From the NCBI RefSeq assembly GCF_030323265.1, contig NZ_CP104992.1, positions 929,501 through 993,500 of the forward strand: 64,000 nt of DNA, given 5' to 3'. This DNA is from Terrirhizobium terrae. GTDB taxonomy: Bacteria; Pseudomonadota; Alphaproteobacteria; Rhizobiales; Rhizobiaceae. The notes under the pieces are model-generated. The model searched no databases, was not told the origin of the DNA, and worked only from the letters and a program-made list of their open reading frames with translations. Shown in pieces: positions 1 through 9,094 of this stretch; the first letter of the stretch is position 1; the number at the start of each line of letters is the position of its first letter. The position numbers and the translations under genes are program-made.

Positions 1-617
1 CCGAAGAAATCGTCATCTGGTCGACGCCGCAATTCGGCTTCGTGCGCCTCTCCGACGCGTTTTCCACCGGTTCCTCCATCATGCCGCAGAAGAAGAACCC
101 GGATGCGGCCGAACTGGTGCGCGCCAAGACCGGCCGCATCAACGGCTCGCTGGTGGCGCTCTTGACCGTCATGAAGGGCCTGCCGCTCGCCTATTCCAAG
201 GACATGCAGGAAGACAAGGAACAGGTCTTCGACGCCGCCGAGAACCTGGAACTGGCGATCGCCGCCATGACCGGCATGATGCGCGACATGACGATCCGAG
301 AAGACCGCATGCGCGCCGCCGCCGGCTCGGGCTATTCGACCGCGACCGATCTGGCCGACTGGCTGGTGCGCGAGGCGGGCCTGCCGTTCCGCGACGCCCA
401 CCATGCAACCGGCCATGCCGTGGCGCTGGCCGAAAAGAAGGGCTGCGAGCTTGCCGAGCTCTCGCTCGACGAGCTGAAGGCGATCAATCCGGCGATCAAC
501 GAGAAGGTCTTCGACGTATTGACGGTCGATGCCTCCGTAGCCAGCCGCCAGAGTTTTGGCGGCACCGCGCCGACGGAAGTCCGGAAGCAGATCGCCTACT
601 GGCGCGGCCGCAACTGA
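1..617 (+). CDS. argH: argininosuccinate lyase, C-terminal part (5' end outside window)
   Basis: Last step of arginine synthesis: cleaves argininosuccinate to arginine and fumarate in the cytoplasm. The reading frame is open from base 3 and enters the window in mid-protein. About 205 residues remain of a family usually near 460-470. The fumarase/aspartase superfamily signature [11 protein letters not shown] is present about 22 residues in, and it supplies the flexible catalytic serine loop. The remaining helical C-terminal domain runs uninterrupted to a TGA stop. The in-frame GTG at 42 is internal, not a start. The gene is followed on the same strand by the small lipoprotein gene and lysA, a usual rhizobial arrangement. 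Confidence 0.95.
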   Translation, partial: EEIVIWSTPQFGFVRLSDAFSTGSSIMPQKKNPDAAELVRAKTGRINGSLVALLTVMKGLPLAYSKDMQEDKEQVFDAAENLELAIAAMTGMMRDMTIREDRMRAAAGSGYSTATDLADWLVREAGLPFRDAHHATGHAVALAEKKGCELAELSLDELKAINPAINEKVFDVLTVDASVASRQSFGGTAPTEVRKQIAYWRGRN

Positions 618-719
618 GCGGCGCGTCCCCAACCACATAAGATGCCGGATTAATGACTGCACAAGCGCGTGGAACTTCGCTATGAAAGTTTCGCCATCAT
701 GTGCCGGAGAAGGAAGAGA

Positions 720-917
720 ATGTCGAAGTCGCTGGTCAGAATTGCCCGCATCACCTTTGCCCTGAGCCTTGCCGGCGCTGTCGTTATCGGCTGCGGCCGA
801 AAGGGTGATCTCGACCGCCCGAGCACGCCGGTGGAACAGCAGAACGTTCGCAAGACGAACGAGCAGAAGAACCAGCCGGCCCCCGAGCGCCCCTTCGTCC
901 TCGACCCGCTTCTGTAA
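720..917 (+). CDS. lptM: small lipoprotein, LptM (YifL)-like
   Basis: A 65-residue predicted outer-membrane lipoprotein. It has a short basic N-terminus, a hydrophobic stretch at residues 8-22 and a lipobox VIGC with the acylated Cys at residue 25. This is followed directly by GRKGDL, the short conserved block typical of the LptM/YifL family. In E. coli LptM helps mature the LptD-LptE lipopolysaccharide translocon; that role is inferred here from family likeness only. The rest is polar and Pro/Gln rich. The ATG at 720 follows a GGAAG ribosome site; an upstream in-frame ATG at 669 would spoil the signal peptide. It lies between argH and lysA, as in many proteobacteria where the gene precedes lysA. 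Confidence 0.75.
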   Translation: MSKSLVRIARITFALSLAGAVVIGCGRKGDLDRPSTPVEQQNVRKTNEQKNQPAPERPFVLDPLL

Positions 918-947
918 TTCGACGCCCCTTTATTCTCGAGAATTGCC

Positions 948-2216
948 GTGAACCATTTCCAGTATATCGACGGCGTGCTGCACGCCGAGAACGTTGCCAT
1001 TCCCGAGATCGCCAAGGCCGTGGGCACGCCCTTCTACGTCTATTCGACCGCGACGCTGGAGCGTCACTACAAGGTCTTCGCCAAGGCGTTCGACGGCGTA
1101 GACGCCATGGTCTGCTATGCGATGAAGGCCAATTCCAACCAGGCGGTGCTGAAGACGCTGGCCCGGCTCGGCGCCGGTGCCGACGTGGTCTCGGGCGGCG
1201 AACTGCGCCGCGCGCTGGCCGCCGGCATCCCGCCCGAGCGCATCGTCTTTTCCGGCGTCGGCAAGACCGTGGCCGAGATGGATTTCGCCCTCGAAGCCGG
1301 CATCTACTGTTTCAACGTCGAATCCGAGCCGGAACTGGAAGTGCTGAACCTGCGCGCCATCAAGGCCGGCAGGAAGGCGCACGTCTCCTTCCGCATCAAC
1401 CCCGATGTCGATGCCCGCACCCATGCCAAGATCTCGACGGGCAAGAAGGAAAACAAGTTCGGCATTTCCTACAAGCGCGCCCGTGATGTCTATGCCCATG
1501 CTGCAACGCTGCCGGGCATCGAGGTGACCGGCATCGACATGCATATCGGCAGCCAGATCACTGAGCTGCAGCCGTTCCGCGATGCCTTCAAGCTGCTGCG
1601 CGAGCTGGTCGACACCCTGCGCGCCGACGGCCATGGCATTACCCATGTGGATGTCGGCGGCGGGCTGGGCATTCCCTATCACGCCGACAACAATCCGCCG
1701 CCGGAACCGACCGCCTATGCCGAGATCGTCACCGACGAGCTGAAGAGCCTCGGCTGCCGGATCGTCACCGAGCCGGGCCGCCTGATCGTCGGCAATGCCG
1801 GCATTCTCGTCACCGAAGTGCTTTATGTGAAGGACGCGGGTGAAAAGACCTTCGTCATCGTCGACGGCGCCATGAACGACCTGATCCGCCCGACGCTTTA
1901 CGATGCCTATCACGGCGTGCGTCCCGTCGTCGTGCCGGACAAGGATGTCCCGCATGTGAAGGCCGATCTCGTCGGTCCCGTCTGCGAGACGGGCGATTAC
2001 CTGGCGCTCGACCGCGATATGGCGGTGCCGAAGCCCGGCGACCTGTTCGCCGTCTCGTCCGCCGGCGCCTATGGCGCGGTCCAGGCCGGAACCTACAATA
2101 CGAGGCTTCTGGTTCCGGAAGTCCTGGTCAATGGCTCCGAGTTCCACGTCATCCGTCCGCGCGGCACGTATGAGGAGCTGATCGCTCTCGATTCCGTGCC
2201 GTCATGGCTGGGTTAG
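948..2216 (+). CDS. lysA: diaminopimelate decarboxylase
   Basis: PLP enzyme that decarboxylates meso-diaminopimelate to L-lysine, the final lysine step. The 422-residue length is normal for the family. Visible signatures are YAMKAN (the PLP-binding lysine, about residue 65), DMHIGSQI in the barrel, the glycine-rich VDVGGGLGIPY phosphate-binding segment, EPGRLIVGNAG, and VGPVCETGDYL near the C-terminus carrying the Cys that reaches into the partner active site. The start is GTG at 948, which gives the usual N-terminus (MNHFQYIDGVLHAE). It follows the lipoprotein gene by 30 bases and is probably co-transcribed with it. Confidence 0.96.
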   Translation: MNHFQYIDGVLHAENVAIPEIAKAVGTPFYVYSTATLERHYKVFAKAFDGVDAMVCYAMKANSNQAVLKTLARLGAGADVVSGGELRRALAAGIPPERIVFSGVGKTVAEMDFALEAGIYCFNVESEPELEVLNLRAIKAGRKAHVSFRINPDVDARTHAKISTGKKENKFGISYKRARDVYAHAATLPGIEVTGIDMHIGSQITELQPFRDAFKLLRELVDTLRADGHGITHVDVGGGLGIPYHADNNPPPEPTAYAEIVTDELKSLGCRIVTEPGRLIVGNAGILVTEVLYVKDAGEKTFVIVDGAMNDLIRPTLYDAYHGVRPVVVPDKDVPHVKADLVGPVCETGDYLALDRDMAVPKPGDLFAVSSAGAYGAVQAGTYNTRLLVPEVLVNGSEFHVIRPRGTYEELIALDSVPSWLG

Positions 2217-2361
2217 AGCCTTTCCTCGCGTTTGACGCGACATTCACAATTGCGGGAAACCGCCCAAAATATGGGGGCTGGCCCATGCCTGCCCTCGTCT
2301 TCGCCACAAAGACTGCTATCTTGAGTGCTTGTTCGCGCCGCCACGACTGGAGACGGACCGC

Positions 2362-5106
2362 ATGAGCGCTACCCGCAAAGGTGCCTTCGAGACGCATACG
2401 ACGCTCGCCCGCCGCGTGGCCTTGAAACGTTCCTTCGCCCGGTTCGTCCTGTTCTGCGAGCGCACGCTGCCGCTCGCGATCGCGCCGCTCGGCGTCGCCG
2501 CACTCTTTATGTCGGCATCCTGGTTTGGCATCTTCCGCGTCTCGCCGGACTGGCTGCGCTGGGTCCTGCTCGCCGTCTTCGCTCTCGGCTTCGTTTATGC
2601 TCTTCTGCCAATCACGCGGGTTCGCTGGCCGGATGCCAATGATGCCGACCGGCTGCTCGAGGATCGCAACAACTTGCCGCACCAGCCCGTCGGCGTGCAG
2701 GAAGATGAACCGGCCTTCGAGACCCCCTTCTCCCGCGCGCTTTGGAAAGAGCACCAGATCCGCATGGCGGAGCGCATCGCCGCGCTCGATGCCGGCATGC
2801 CGCGCCCGGACATCGCCCGCCACGACCGGTTTGCGCTGCGTGCAGTTCCAGCACTCGTGTTCGCCATCGCACTCGGCTACTCCTTCTCCAATGGCGGCGG
2901 CACTATCGGCGATGCCTTCCAGCCGGCGCCGGCAGCACCGAGCATCAACCCGGATCTGCGCATCGACGCCTGGCTGACGCCGCCTTCCTATACCGGCCGC
3001 GCGCCGATCTTCCTGACTGGCCAGCAGGCGCAGAACAATGCCGGCCCCGTCTCCATTCCGCAGAACTCCGCGCTCACCGTACGCGTGACGGGCGGCGAAG
3101 GCGAAGAGGCTGTGGTCTTCTCGCCGGCCGAGGGCGATGCAGCGACCCTGCAGACGGAAGAAGCCAAGGCCGCCGCCAAGAAGGCAGCGGAAGCCGCGCA
3201 AAAACCCTCTGTCTCAAGCGATACCGCCGCCTCGACACCGGCGGCACAGCCTGCGGCATCTCAGTCCAGCCAGAGTGGCGACCAGCCGCTGCCGCCGCGC
3301 ACCTATGCCATGGCGGTCGGCGAAAGCGGCGAGCTTTCGGTCAATGGCCAGAGCTGGACCTTCAACGTCACCCCGGACCGCGCCCCCGAAATCGCTTTCG
3401 AAGGCCAGCCGAAGCGCTCGGTCAACGGCGCGCTGGAGATCGGCTTCCGCGCCAAGGACGATTACGGCATCCGCGAAGCTCATGCGCTGATCGAACCGGC
3501 CGGCCCGCAGGATCCGGCCGCCACCCCGCTCTATCCGCTGCCGGAATATCGTCTCGATCTGCCTCGCCAGCAGAGAGGCCAGGAACTCAAGGGCCTGACC
3601 AGCCGCAGCCTGATCGAACATCCGCTCGCCGGCAAGCGCGTCCGCGTCACTCTCGTCGCAACCGATGGCGCCGGCCAGACGGGCCGCAGCCCCGCCCATG
3701 AGATGATCCTGCCAGGCCGTGGCTTCTCCGAGCCTCTGGCTGCAGCCGTCGCCGAACAGCGACAGGTTTTTGCGCTCGACACCCGCCAGATGCCCAAGGC
3801 GATCGAGCTGAACGAAGCGCTTGCCATCCGCCCCGACGAAACCATTCCGAACCTCAGCCACTTCCTGCTGATCCGTTCCGCACTGGAGCGCATGAAGCTT
3901 GCCCGCACGGACGAGCAGTTAAAGGATACGGCTGACTATCTCTGGGAAATCGCTTTAGGCATCGAGGACGGCGATCTGTCGCTTGCCGAACGCCGGCTGC
4001 GCGATGCCCAGCGCAATCTCTCCGAAGCACTGCAGAACGGCGCCAATGACCAGGAGATCGCCCGCCTGATGCAGGAAATGCGCGAGGCAATGCAGCAGTT
4101 CATGAACGAGCTTGCCCAGCGGATGCAGAATGCGCCAAGGGGACAGCAGAACATGCAGGCGCAGAACGTCATTCGCCAGCGCGACCTGCAGAACATGATG
4201 GACCAGATCGAGAACCTGGCCCGTTCCGGCAACCGCGATGCCGCCCAGCAGATGCTGAACGAGATGCAGCGGATGATGAACAACCTGCAGGCCGGTCGCC
4301 CGCAGCGCGGCCAGCAGGGCCAGCAACAGCAGCAGAACAGCCAGATGCGTCAGCAGATCGACAAGCTCGGCGAGATCATGCAGGAGCAGCAGCGGCTGAT
4401 GGACCAGACCTTCAAGCTGGACCAGGCGCTGCGCGACCGCATGCAGCGCGGCGATCCCGACCAGCAAGGTGAAGGCGATCAGCAGCAGCAAGGTCAGCAG
4501 GGCCAACAGGGTCAGGCTCAGCAAGGCCAGCAGGGGCAAGGTCAGCAAGGCCAGGGCCAGCAGGACCCCGGCCAGATGACGGCAGAACAGCTACGCGAGG
4601 CACTGAAGAACCTCCGCGCCCAGCAGGAAGGCCTCGGCAAGAAGCTCGGCGAGTTGCAACAGGCGCTGAAGGGCATGGGCATGCAGCCCGGCGAAGGCTT
4701 TGGCCAGGCGGAGCGCGAAATGGGCAATGCCGGCCAGGCGCTCGGCCAGGGCGAAGGCGAGCAGGCCGTGCAGGGTCAGGGCAACGCATTGAACGCGCTG
4801 CGCCAGGGTGCCCAGAACATGATGCAGCAGATGATGCAGGCCATGCAGCAGGGCCAGGGACAGGAAGGCCAGCAGAATGGCGAGGGCGAAGGCATGGCCA
4901 ATCAGGGCGGCCAGAACGGCCGCGACCCGCTGGGCCGTCCCCGCGCCACGTCCGGCCCGGATTTCGGCGATCAGGTGAAGGTGCCGGACGAGATCGACGT
5001 GCAGCGTGCGCGCGAGATCCTCGACGCGATCCGCGAGAAGCTGGGTGGCGCGCTCTCGGGCGATGCCGAGCGGCAATATCTGGAACGGTTGCTGGAGATC
5101 AGGTGA
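2362..5106 (+). CDS. TIGR02302/DUF4175 family large membrane protein with Gln-rich tail
   Basis: A 914-residue alphaproteobacterial conserved protein of unknown function, recognised as the TIGR02302 (DUF4175) family. Three hydrophobic segments are visible near residues 36-57, 65-84 and 158-175. A long, probably periplasmic region follows, with an Ala/Lys/Ser-rich linker around residues 270-310. The C-terminal third is helical and very rich in Gln, Met and Gly (about residues 560-850), with short QQGQQGQ-type runs. The last 60 residues return to ordinary composition (DEIDVQRAREILDAIREKLG). I chose ATG 2362, preceded by GGAGA; a TTG at 2329 is an in-frame alternative. No catalytic motif is visible. 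Confidence 0.85.
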   Translation: MSATRKGAFETHTTLARRVALKRSFARFVLFCERTLPLAIAPLGVAALFMSASWFGIFRVSPDWLRWVLLAVFALGFVYALLPITRVRWPDANDADRLLEDRNNLPHQPVGVQEDEPAFETPFSRALWKEHQIRMAERIAALDAGMPRPDIARHDRFALRAVPALVFAIALGYSFSNGGGTIGDAFQPAPAAPSINPDLRIDAWLTPPSYTGRAPIFLTGQQAQNNAGPVSIPQNSALTVRVTGGEGEEAVVFSPAEGDAATLQTEEAKAAAKKAAEAAQKPSVSSDTAASTPAAQPAASQSSQSGDQPLPPRTYAMAVGESGELSVNGQSWTFNVTPDRAPEIAFEGQPKRSVNGALEIGFRAKDDYGIREAHALIEPAGPQDPAATPLYPLPEYRLDLPRQQRGQELKGLTSRSLIEHPLAGKRVRVTLVATDGAGQTGRSPAHEMILPGRGFSEPLAAAVAEQRQVFALDTRQMPKAIELNEALAIRPDETIPNLSHFLLIRSALERMKLARTDEQLKDTADYLWEIALGIEDGDLSLAERRLRDAQRNLSEALQNGANDQEIARLMQEMREAMQQFMNELAQRMQNAPRGQQNMQAQNVIRQRDLQNMMDQIENLARSGNRDAAQQMLNEMQRMMNNLQAGRPQRGQQGQQQQQNSQMRQQIDKLGEIMQEQQRLMDQTFKLDQALRDRMQRGDPDQQGEGDQQQQGQQGQQGQAQQGQQGQGQQGQGQQDPGQMTAEQLREALKNLRAQQEGLGKKLGELQQALKGMGMQPGEGFGQAEREMGNAGQALGQGEGEQAVQGQGNALNALRQGAQNMMQQMMQAMQQGQGQEGQQNGEGEGMANQGGQNGRDPLGRPRATSGPDFGDQVKVPDEIDVQRAREILDAIREKLGGALSGDAERQYLERLLEIR

Positions 5107-5125
5107 GGGCTCGGAGTGAGATACG

Positions 5126-5303
5126 GCCCCTCTCTTGCGATTTCTAAGACTTAGCCTTCGGCTAAGATCTTGAAATCGCTTTCTCTCCCGCAAGGGAGAG
5201 ATGCCGATGCGGCACGCTCGGAGCCTACCTCTCCCCTTGCGGGAGAGGATACAAAATCACGATCTTAGCTTCAGCTAAGTCTTAGATTTTGTTGGAGAGG
5301 GGC
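5126..5303. repeat. structured interspersed repeat, copy 1
   Basis: Non-coding element in the convergent gap between the TIGR02302 gene and cpdR. The ends pair (GCCCCTCTC with GAGAGGGGC). Inside are two arms, each an imperfect hairpin around CTTAGC/GCTAAG (about 5138-5178 and 5251-5293), and two G+C-rich hairpins built on TCTCCC...GGGAGA. A second copy with the same modules lies at 43674-43850. The architecture resembles the mosaic palindromic intergenic elements described in Rhizobium; membership in a named family is inference. Confidence 0.75.
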
Positions 5304-5319
5304 AAAAATTCCGCCCCAC

Positions 5320-5697
5320 TCAAGCCGCGTGACGCGGCATTCCGGCGAGCGCCATGGCGACTGCCTTGCGGATATCCGGCAATGCAAACGGCTTCGGCAC
5401 GACGTCGACGATCTTGGCGGCGAGGTCGTCCGCCCGTTCGCGTTGTTCGGCGTAGCCGGTCATCAGCAGGATCTTCATCTGCGGAAAGCGGGCGGCGGCC
5501 TGGTGGGCGAGTTCGATACCGTCCATGACAGGCATGCGGATATCGGAAAGAAGCAGGTCGTAGGAGCCTTCGTCGAGCCGTTCCAGGCCCTCGGCGCCAT
5601 CGCCGGCCTCGAAGGTTTCATGGCCATCCAGGCGAAGGGCTCTGGCGACGAAGCGGCGCAGAGATTCCTCGTCTTCGGTAATCAGGATTTTGGCCAT
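5320..5697 (-). CDS. cpdR: single-domain response regulator, CpdR-like
   Basis: A stand-alone receiver of 125 residues with no output domain. The acidic pocket (TEDEE near residue 8), phospho-acceptor Asp52 in LLSDIRMP, the MTGYAEQRERA segment and the KPF switch lysine are all present. The sequence closely matches what I recall of CpdR. In Caulobacter and Sinorhizobium, CpdR in its unphosphorylated form directs the ClpXP protease in cell-cycle proteolysis, and is switched by CckA-ChpT phosphorelay. The start is taken at the second Met (5697): it gives MAKILITEDE, places the Asp at 52, and sits 11 bases after GGGAG. The rhizobial neighbour hpt is immediately upstream on the same strand. A generic CheY-like receiver cannot be excluded. 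Confidence 0.82.
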   Translation of the reverse strand: MAKILITEDEESLRRFVARALRLDGHETFEAGDGAEGLERLDEGSYDLLLSDIRMPVMDGIELAHQAAARFPQMKILLMTGYAEQRERADDLAAKIVDVVPKPFALPDIRKAVAMALAGMPRHAA

Positions 5698-5842
5698 AGC
5701 GATCATCGCTCCCGTGTTTCAAATCGGGAGCAAATGACCAGACTTTCCTTGTCGAGGAGTAAACGGCCCGCGATCGGGGGCCGCCATGGTTAACGCCTTG
5801 ACACCGCTTCGATGCGAATTCCTGCATCTGAGCGGTATCTGC

Positions 5843-6385
5843 TTACGCGTCGCCGGTGACGACGCCGACGAAGGGCAGTTCGCGGAAAGCGTAGGCCACA
5901 TCCATGCCGTAGCCAACGACGAAATAGTCGGGGCATTCGAAGCCGACATGGTCCGCCTCAAGCTCTTCCTTGCGCTTGACCTTCTTGTCGAGAAGGACGG
6001 CCAGCGACACATGGTTCGCGCCGCGCTCGTAGAGCAGTTCCTTGGCGAATTTCAGCGTGCGCCCGGATTCGAGAATGTCGTCGATCAGGAGAATGTCGCG
6101 GCCATGCACGTCGCTGTCGATATCCTTGACGATGCGCACGCCCTGGGAAACCGTCCCGGTACCGTAGCTCGACAGGGTGATGAACTCGACTTCCGGGGCA
6201 AGGCCTGTCTCATGCAGCGCACGCAGAAGATCGGCGGCGAAGATGAACGAGCCCTTAAGGACGGCGATGACCAGGAGGTCCTTGGTCGGGCCTGCTGCGA
6301 TCTGGGCGGCGATGGCGCGATTGCGCTCGGCGATCTGCTCAGCGGTGAATAGCGGTTCGATCTGCTTGCCGCGCACGACGGGCAT
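5843..6385 (-). CDS. hpt: hypoxanthine phosphoribosyltransferase
   Basis: Purine salvage enzyme converting hypoxanthine (and often guanine) plus PRPP into IMP/GMP. It has 180 residues, the normal size. The PRPP-binding loop LLIDDILESGRTL is intact, preceded by a YGTGT flexible-loop region, and followed by the KVKRKEELEADHVGFECPD segment, whose Lys and aromatic residues contact the base. ATG 6385 is preceded by a clear AGGAGA at a good distance. It lies upstream of cpdR on the same strand, with a 145-base gap. Confidence 0.94.
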   Translation of the reverse strand: MPVVRGKQIEPLFTAEQIAERNRAIAAQIAAGPTKDLLVIAVLKGSFIFAADLLRALHETGLAPEVEFITLSSYGTGTVSQGVRIVKDIDSDVHGRDILLIDDILESGRTLKFAKELLYERGANHVSLAVLLDKKVKRKEELEADHVGFECPDYFVVGYGMDVAYAFRELPFVGVVTGDA

Positions 6386-6449
6386 GGGCTTCTCCTGAAT
6401 GTCCCTTCAAAGCCCGCCGATAACACATCCTGCCCTGCAAGCCAAAGCG

Positions 6450-7126
6450 CTAAGCGCCCCGATCCGTCAGCGCGAGCCGAAGATCCGGCAGTTTTCCACC
6501 GGGATGCGGCACGCGGGCGGAAAAGCCATAGCTCTCGCGCCCGCCGATCTGAGTGGTTTCGGTGGTGATCAGCGTGCTGGCGACGATCGTCTCGCCGGAC
6601 ATCAGCTCGGCGCGGATCGATGGCATGGCAAGACGGCCTTCGGTCCGGTTCTCGACGATGCCGTTGATCAGGAGAACGCGCATGCCGTTGGCATCCTGCG
6701 GCGTCATCGTGACATGGGTGATGTCCAGCGCCGGCCCGGGTACCGGCGCCTCACCGGATCCATTGATCAGCGACAGGCCGCCGAACATCGTGAAGACGGC
6801 GACAGAAATGGCTGCCACGAGCGCGAGGAAGGCATCGGGCGACAGACGCAGCAGGCGGTGCTCGATGGCGTTGGTGACGGTGGCGAAGTTGATTGGAGGC
6901 GCAGATCGCGGCGTTGCCTTCGGCGCGGGACGCCGGTCGTTGGCATTGTCACTGCGTGATCGGGGGCGGCTCGGTGCGAAGACGGACTTCTCACCGGCTC
7001 GAAATGGGCATCGACAACCTCGTTCGGCCGGCGAAAGTGGATCACTTTTGCGGTACCGTCCTCGGGTGGCAGGATGTCGATCGTCACGTTGGCCCTGGCT
7101 TGCCGACGGTCGCTGAAGGTGCTCAT
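6450..7126 (-). pseudogene. conserved membrane-anchored protein of unknown function, frameshifted as read
   Basis: Two reading frames together make one protein. The N-terminal part starts at ATG 7126 after a purine-rich site (MSTFSDRRQARANVTIDIL) and continues to about ...VDAHFEPV. The C-terminal part continues in another frame from about EKSVFAP. The junction is near 6990-6994, where one missing base (for example one G) would restore a product of about 225 residues. The downstream half has one membrane segment (LSPDAFLALVAAISVAVFTM) followed by about 110 extracytoplasmic residues, resembling the DUF3426-type domains found in zinc-ribbon proteins beside ftsE in rhizobia; no zinc ribbon is seen. 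Divergent from ftsE. A sequencing error is likelier than decay. Confidence 0.6.
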
Positions 7127-7327
7127 GATACCCTCTTCTCCCGACCGTCTCGACATCGCCTCGGCCGGGCATTGAAAGAAATTCCGGCCAGTCGTAAATT
7201 GGAATGGTTAACACATTGCAAATTCGGCCTGAAAATCGCCCTTTTGACCGCTTGATTTACTCTTCGTTTACCCGCGGCATTAAGAGATGACCGCCGGGTA
7301 TCCATTCAATCAGGACTCGATTCTCCG

Positions 7328-7987
7328 TTGATCCATTTCGAAAATGTCGGGCTGCGTTACGGCATGGGACCGGAAATTCTCCGGGACATGACCTTCGACA
7401 TTCCGAAGCGGTCCTTCCAGTTTCTCACCGGGCCTTCCGGTGCGGGCAAGACGACGCTGCTGAGATTGCTGTTCATGTCGCTCAACCCGACGCGCGGCAT
7501 CATCCGCATGTTCGGGCGCGACCTGTCGCAGATTCCACGCGGCGAGTTTCCGATGCTGCGCCGACGCGTCGGCATCGTCTTCCAGGATTTTCGCCTGCTC
7601 GACCACCTGACGACCTATGAGAACGTCGCGCTGCCGCTCAGAGTACGCGGCAAGGACGAGTCTTCCTATCGCAATGACGTGATCGACCTTTTGAAATGGG
7701 TCGGCCTGGGAGAGCGCATCAACGTGCTGCCGCCGGTGCTTTCGGGCGGCGAGAAGCAGCGTGCGGCGATTGCCCGCGCCCTGATGGACCGGCCGGAGAT
7801 CTTGCTTGCGGACGAGCCGACGGGCAATGTAGACCCACCCATGGCGCGCCGCCTTCTCAGCCTCTTCATGGAATTGAACCGGCTGGGCACGGCGGTCGTG
7901 ATCGCGACCCACGATCTGGCCCTGATGGACCAGATCAATGCCCGACGCATGATCCTGACGGAAGGGCGACTGGATATCTATGAATGA
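7328..7987 (+). CDS. ftsE: cell division ATP-binding protein FtsE
   Basis: ABC ATPase of the FtsEX complex, which couples cytoplasmic division signals to periplasmic peptidoglycan hydrolases. It has 219 residues with all ABC motifs: Walker A GPSGAGKT (35-42), Q-loop in VFQDFRLLD, signature LSGGEKQR (from 138), Walker B ILLADEP (158-164) and the switch His195 in ATHD. The start is TTG 7328 (MIHFENVGLRYG, the usual FtsE N-terminus); no ATG exists at the right place. It overlaps ftsX by 8 bases, so the pair is translationally coupled. Confidence 0.95.
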   Translation: MIHFENVGLRYGMGPEILRDMTFDIPKRSFQFLTGPSGAGKTTLLRLLFMSLNPTRGIIRMFGRDLSQIPRGEFPMLRRRVGIVFQDFRLLDHLTTYENVALPLRVRGKDESSYRNDVIDLLKWVGLGERINVLPPVLSGGEKQRAAIARALMDRPEILLADEPTGNVDPPMARRLLSLFMELNRLGTAVVIATHDLALMDQINARRMILTEGRLDIYE

Positions 7988-9026
7988 GGTGAGCCGGGCC
8001 AACCAGCCAGCGGCCTCGCAAACGGGCCAAGGCGAAGCTGATCGCCGCAGCGGTACCCAGCCGCGGCGCGCAGAGATGCGCGTCCGCCCGACCGCGCCCA
8101 TTCTTCCGCCGTCCAATATTCAGGGCAATGCGCTGATGGTGGTGATTTCCATCATGGCCTTCCTCGCCTGTCTCACCCTCGGCGCTGTCAGCATGGTGCG
8201 CACGACGGCAGCAGGTTGGCAGAGCCAGATTTCCCGCGAAATCACCATCCAGATCAAGCCGGACGACGGGCTGGACATGAATGCCGCGCTGACAAAGGCG
8301 CGGGATATTGCGCTCACCTTCGTCGGCACCCGCTCGGGCACGATCATGGACGATGCGGCGACCGCGCGGCTGCTGGAGCCCTGGCTTGGTGCAGACCTGC
8401 AGCTCGACGACCTTCCGGTACCGCGGCTGGTGATCGTCACCATCGACGAGAGCAATCCGCCCGATTTCGCGGCGATGCGCGACCTGCTCAAGGCGGAAGT
8501 ACCGCAGGCCTTTCTCGACGATCACCGCACATGGGTGGACCGGCTGGTCTCCATGGCGCGCACCACCGTCTGGATCGGCACCGGCGTGCTGATCCTCGTG
8601 TTTACCGCAATGATCCTGACCGTGATTTTCGCGACGCGCGGGGCGCTGTCGGGCAACCGCCATATCGTCGAGGTGCTGCATTTCGTCGGCGCCGAACGCG
8701 GCTTCGTGGCCCACGAGTTCCAGAAGCATTTTCTACGGATCAGCATGAAGGGCTCGGCGATCGGCGGCGCGTTGGCGGCCTTTCTGTTCGCCACCGCCAA
8801 CCTCTGGCAATCGAATTCGCGCGCAACGCCCGAAAGCGAGCAGGCGATGGCGCTGTTCGGCTCTTTCACGATAGGCTGGACGGGCTATCTCGGCATTTTC
8901 GCGACGATGATCGTCATCGCTCTGCTGACGACTGTCACCGCACGCTTCACCGTGATGCGCACGATCGACGAAATCGACCTCGTCCGCTCCGATCCGTCCC
9001 GTTCCGATGGCCTCCCACCATCATGA
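7980..9026 (+). CDS. ftsX: cell division protein FtsX
   Basis: Inner-membrane permease-like partner of FtsE. Its 348 residues show the FtsX layout: a cytoplasmic Pro/Arg-rich N-terminus (1-42), a first membrane helix near 45-70, a large periplasmic domain (about 70-195), then three more helices (about 198-222, 258-277 and 298-325). The start ATG lies inside the last codons of ftsE. It does not transport solutes in known systems; it relays FtsE ATPase activity to wall hydrolase activators. The extended basic N-terminal tail is common in alphaproteobacterial FtsX. Confidence 0.93.
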   Translation: MNEVSRANQPAASQTGQGEADRRSGTQPRRAEMRVRPTAPILPPSNIQGNALMVVISIMAFLACLTLGAVSMVRTTAAGWQSQISREITIQIKPDDGLDMNAALTKARDIALTFVGTRSGTIMDDAATARLLEPWLGADLQLDDLPVPRLVIVTIDESNPPDFAAMRDLLKAEVPQAFLDDHRTWVDRLVSMARTTVWIGTGVLILVFTAMILTVIFATRGALSGNRHIVEVLHFVGAERGFVAHEFQKHFLRISMKGSAIGGALAAFLFATANLWQSNSRATPESEQAMALFGSFTIGWTGYLGIFATMIVIALLTTVTARFTVMRTIDEIDLVRSDPSRSDGLPPS

Positions 9027-9094
9027 CAATCAGTCACATTCTCTGTACAGAGATGGGACTATGCACTGGCTCAAACTGCGATTAATGACGGGTC

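Noticed and set aside
930..2147. Long open frame (405 codons) on the minus strand
   Set aside because: Exact antisense of lysA with shadow composition; the lysA frame carries all enzyme motifs.
4300..4580. CAG/GGC-rich stretch as a DNA tandem repeat or mobile element
   Set aside because: Units are irregular and in frame; it is the Gln/Gly-rich coding tail of the TIGR02302 protein.
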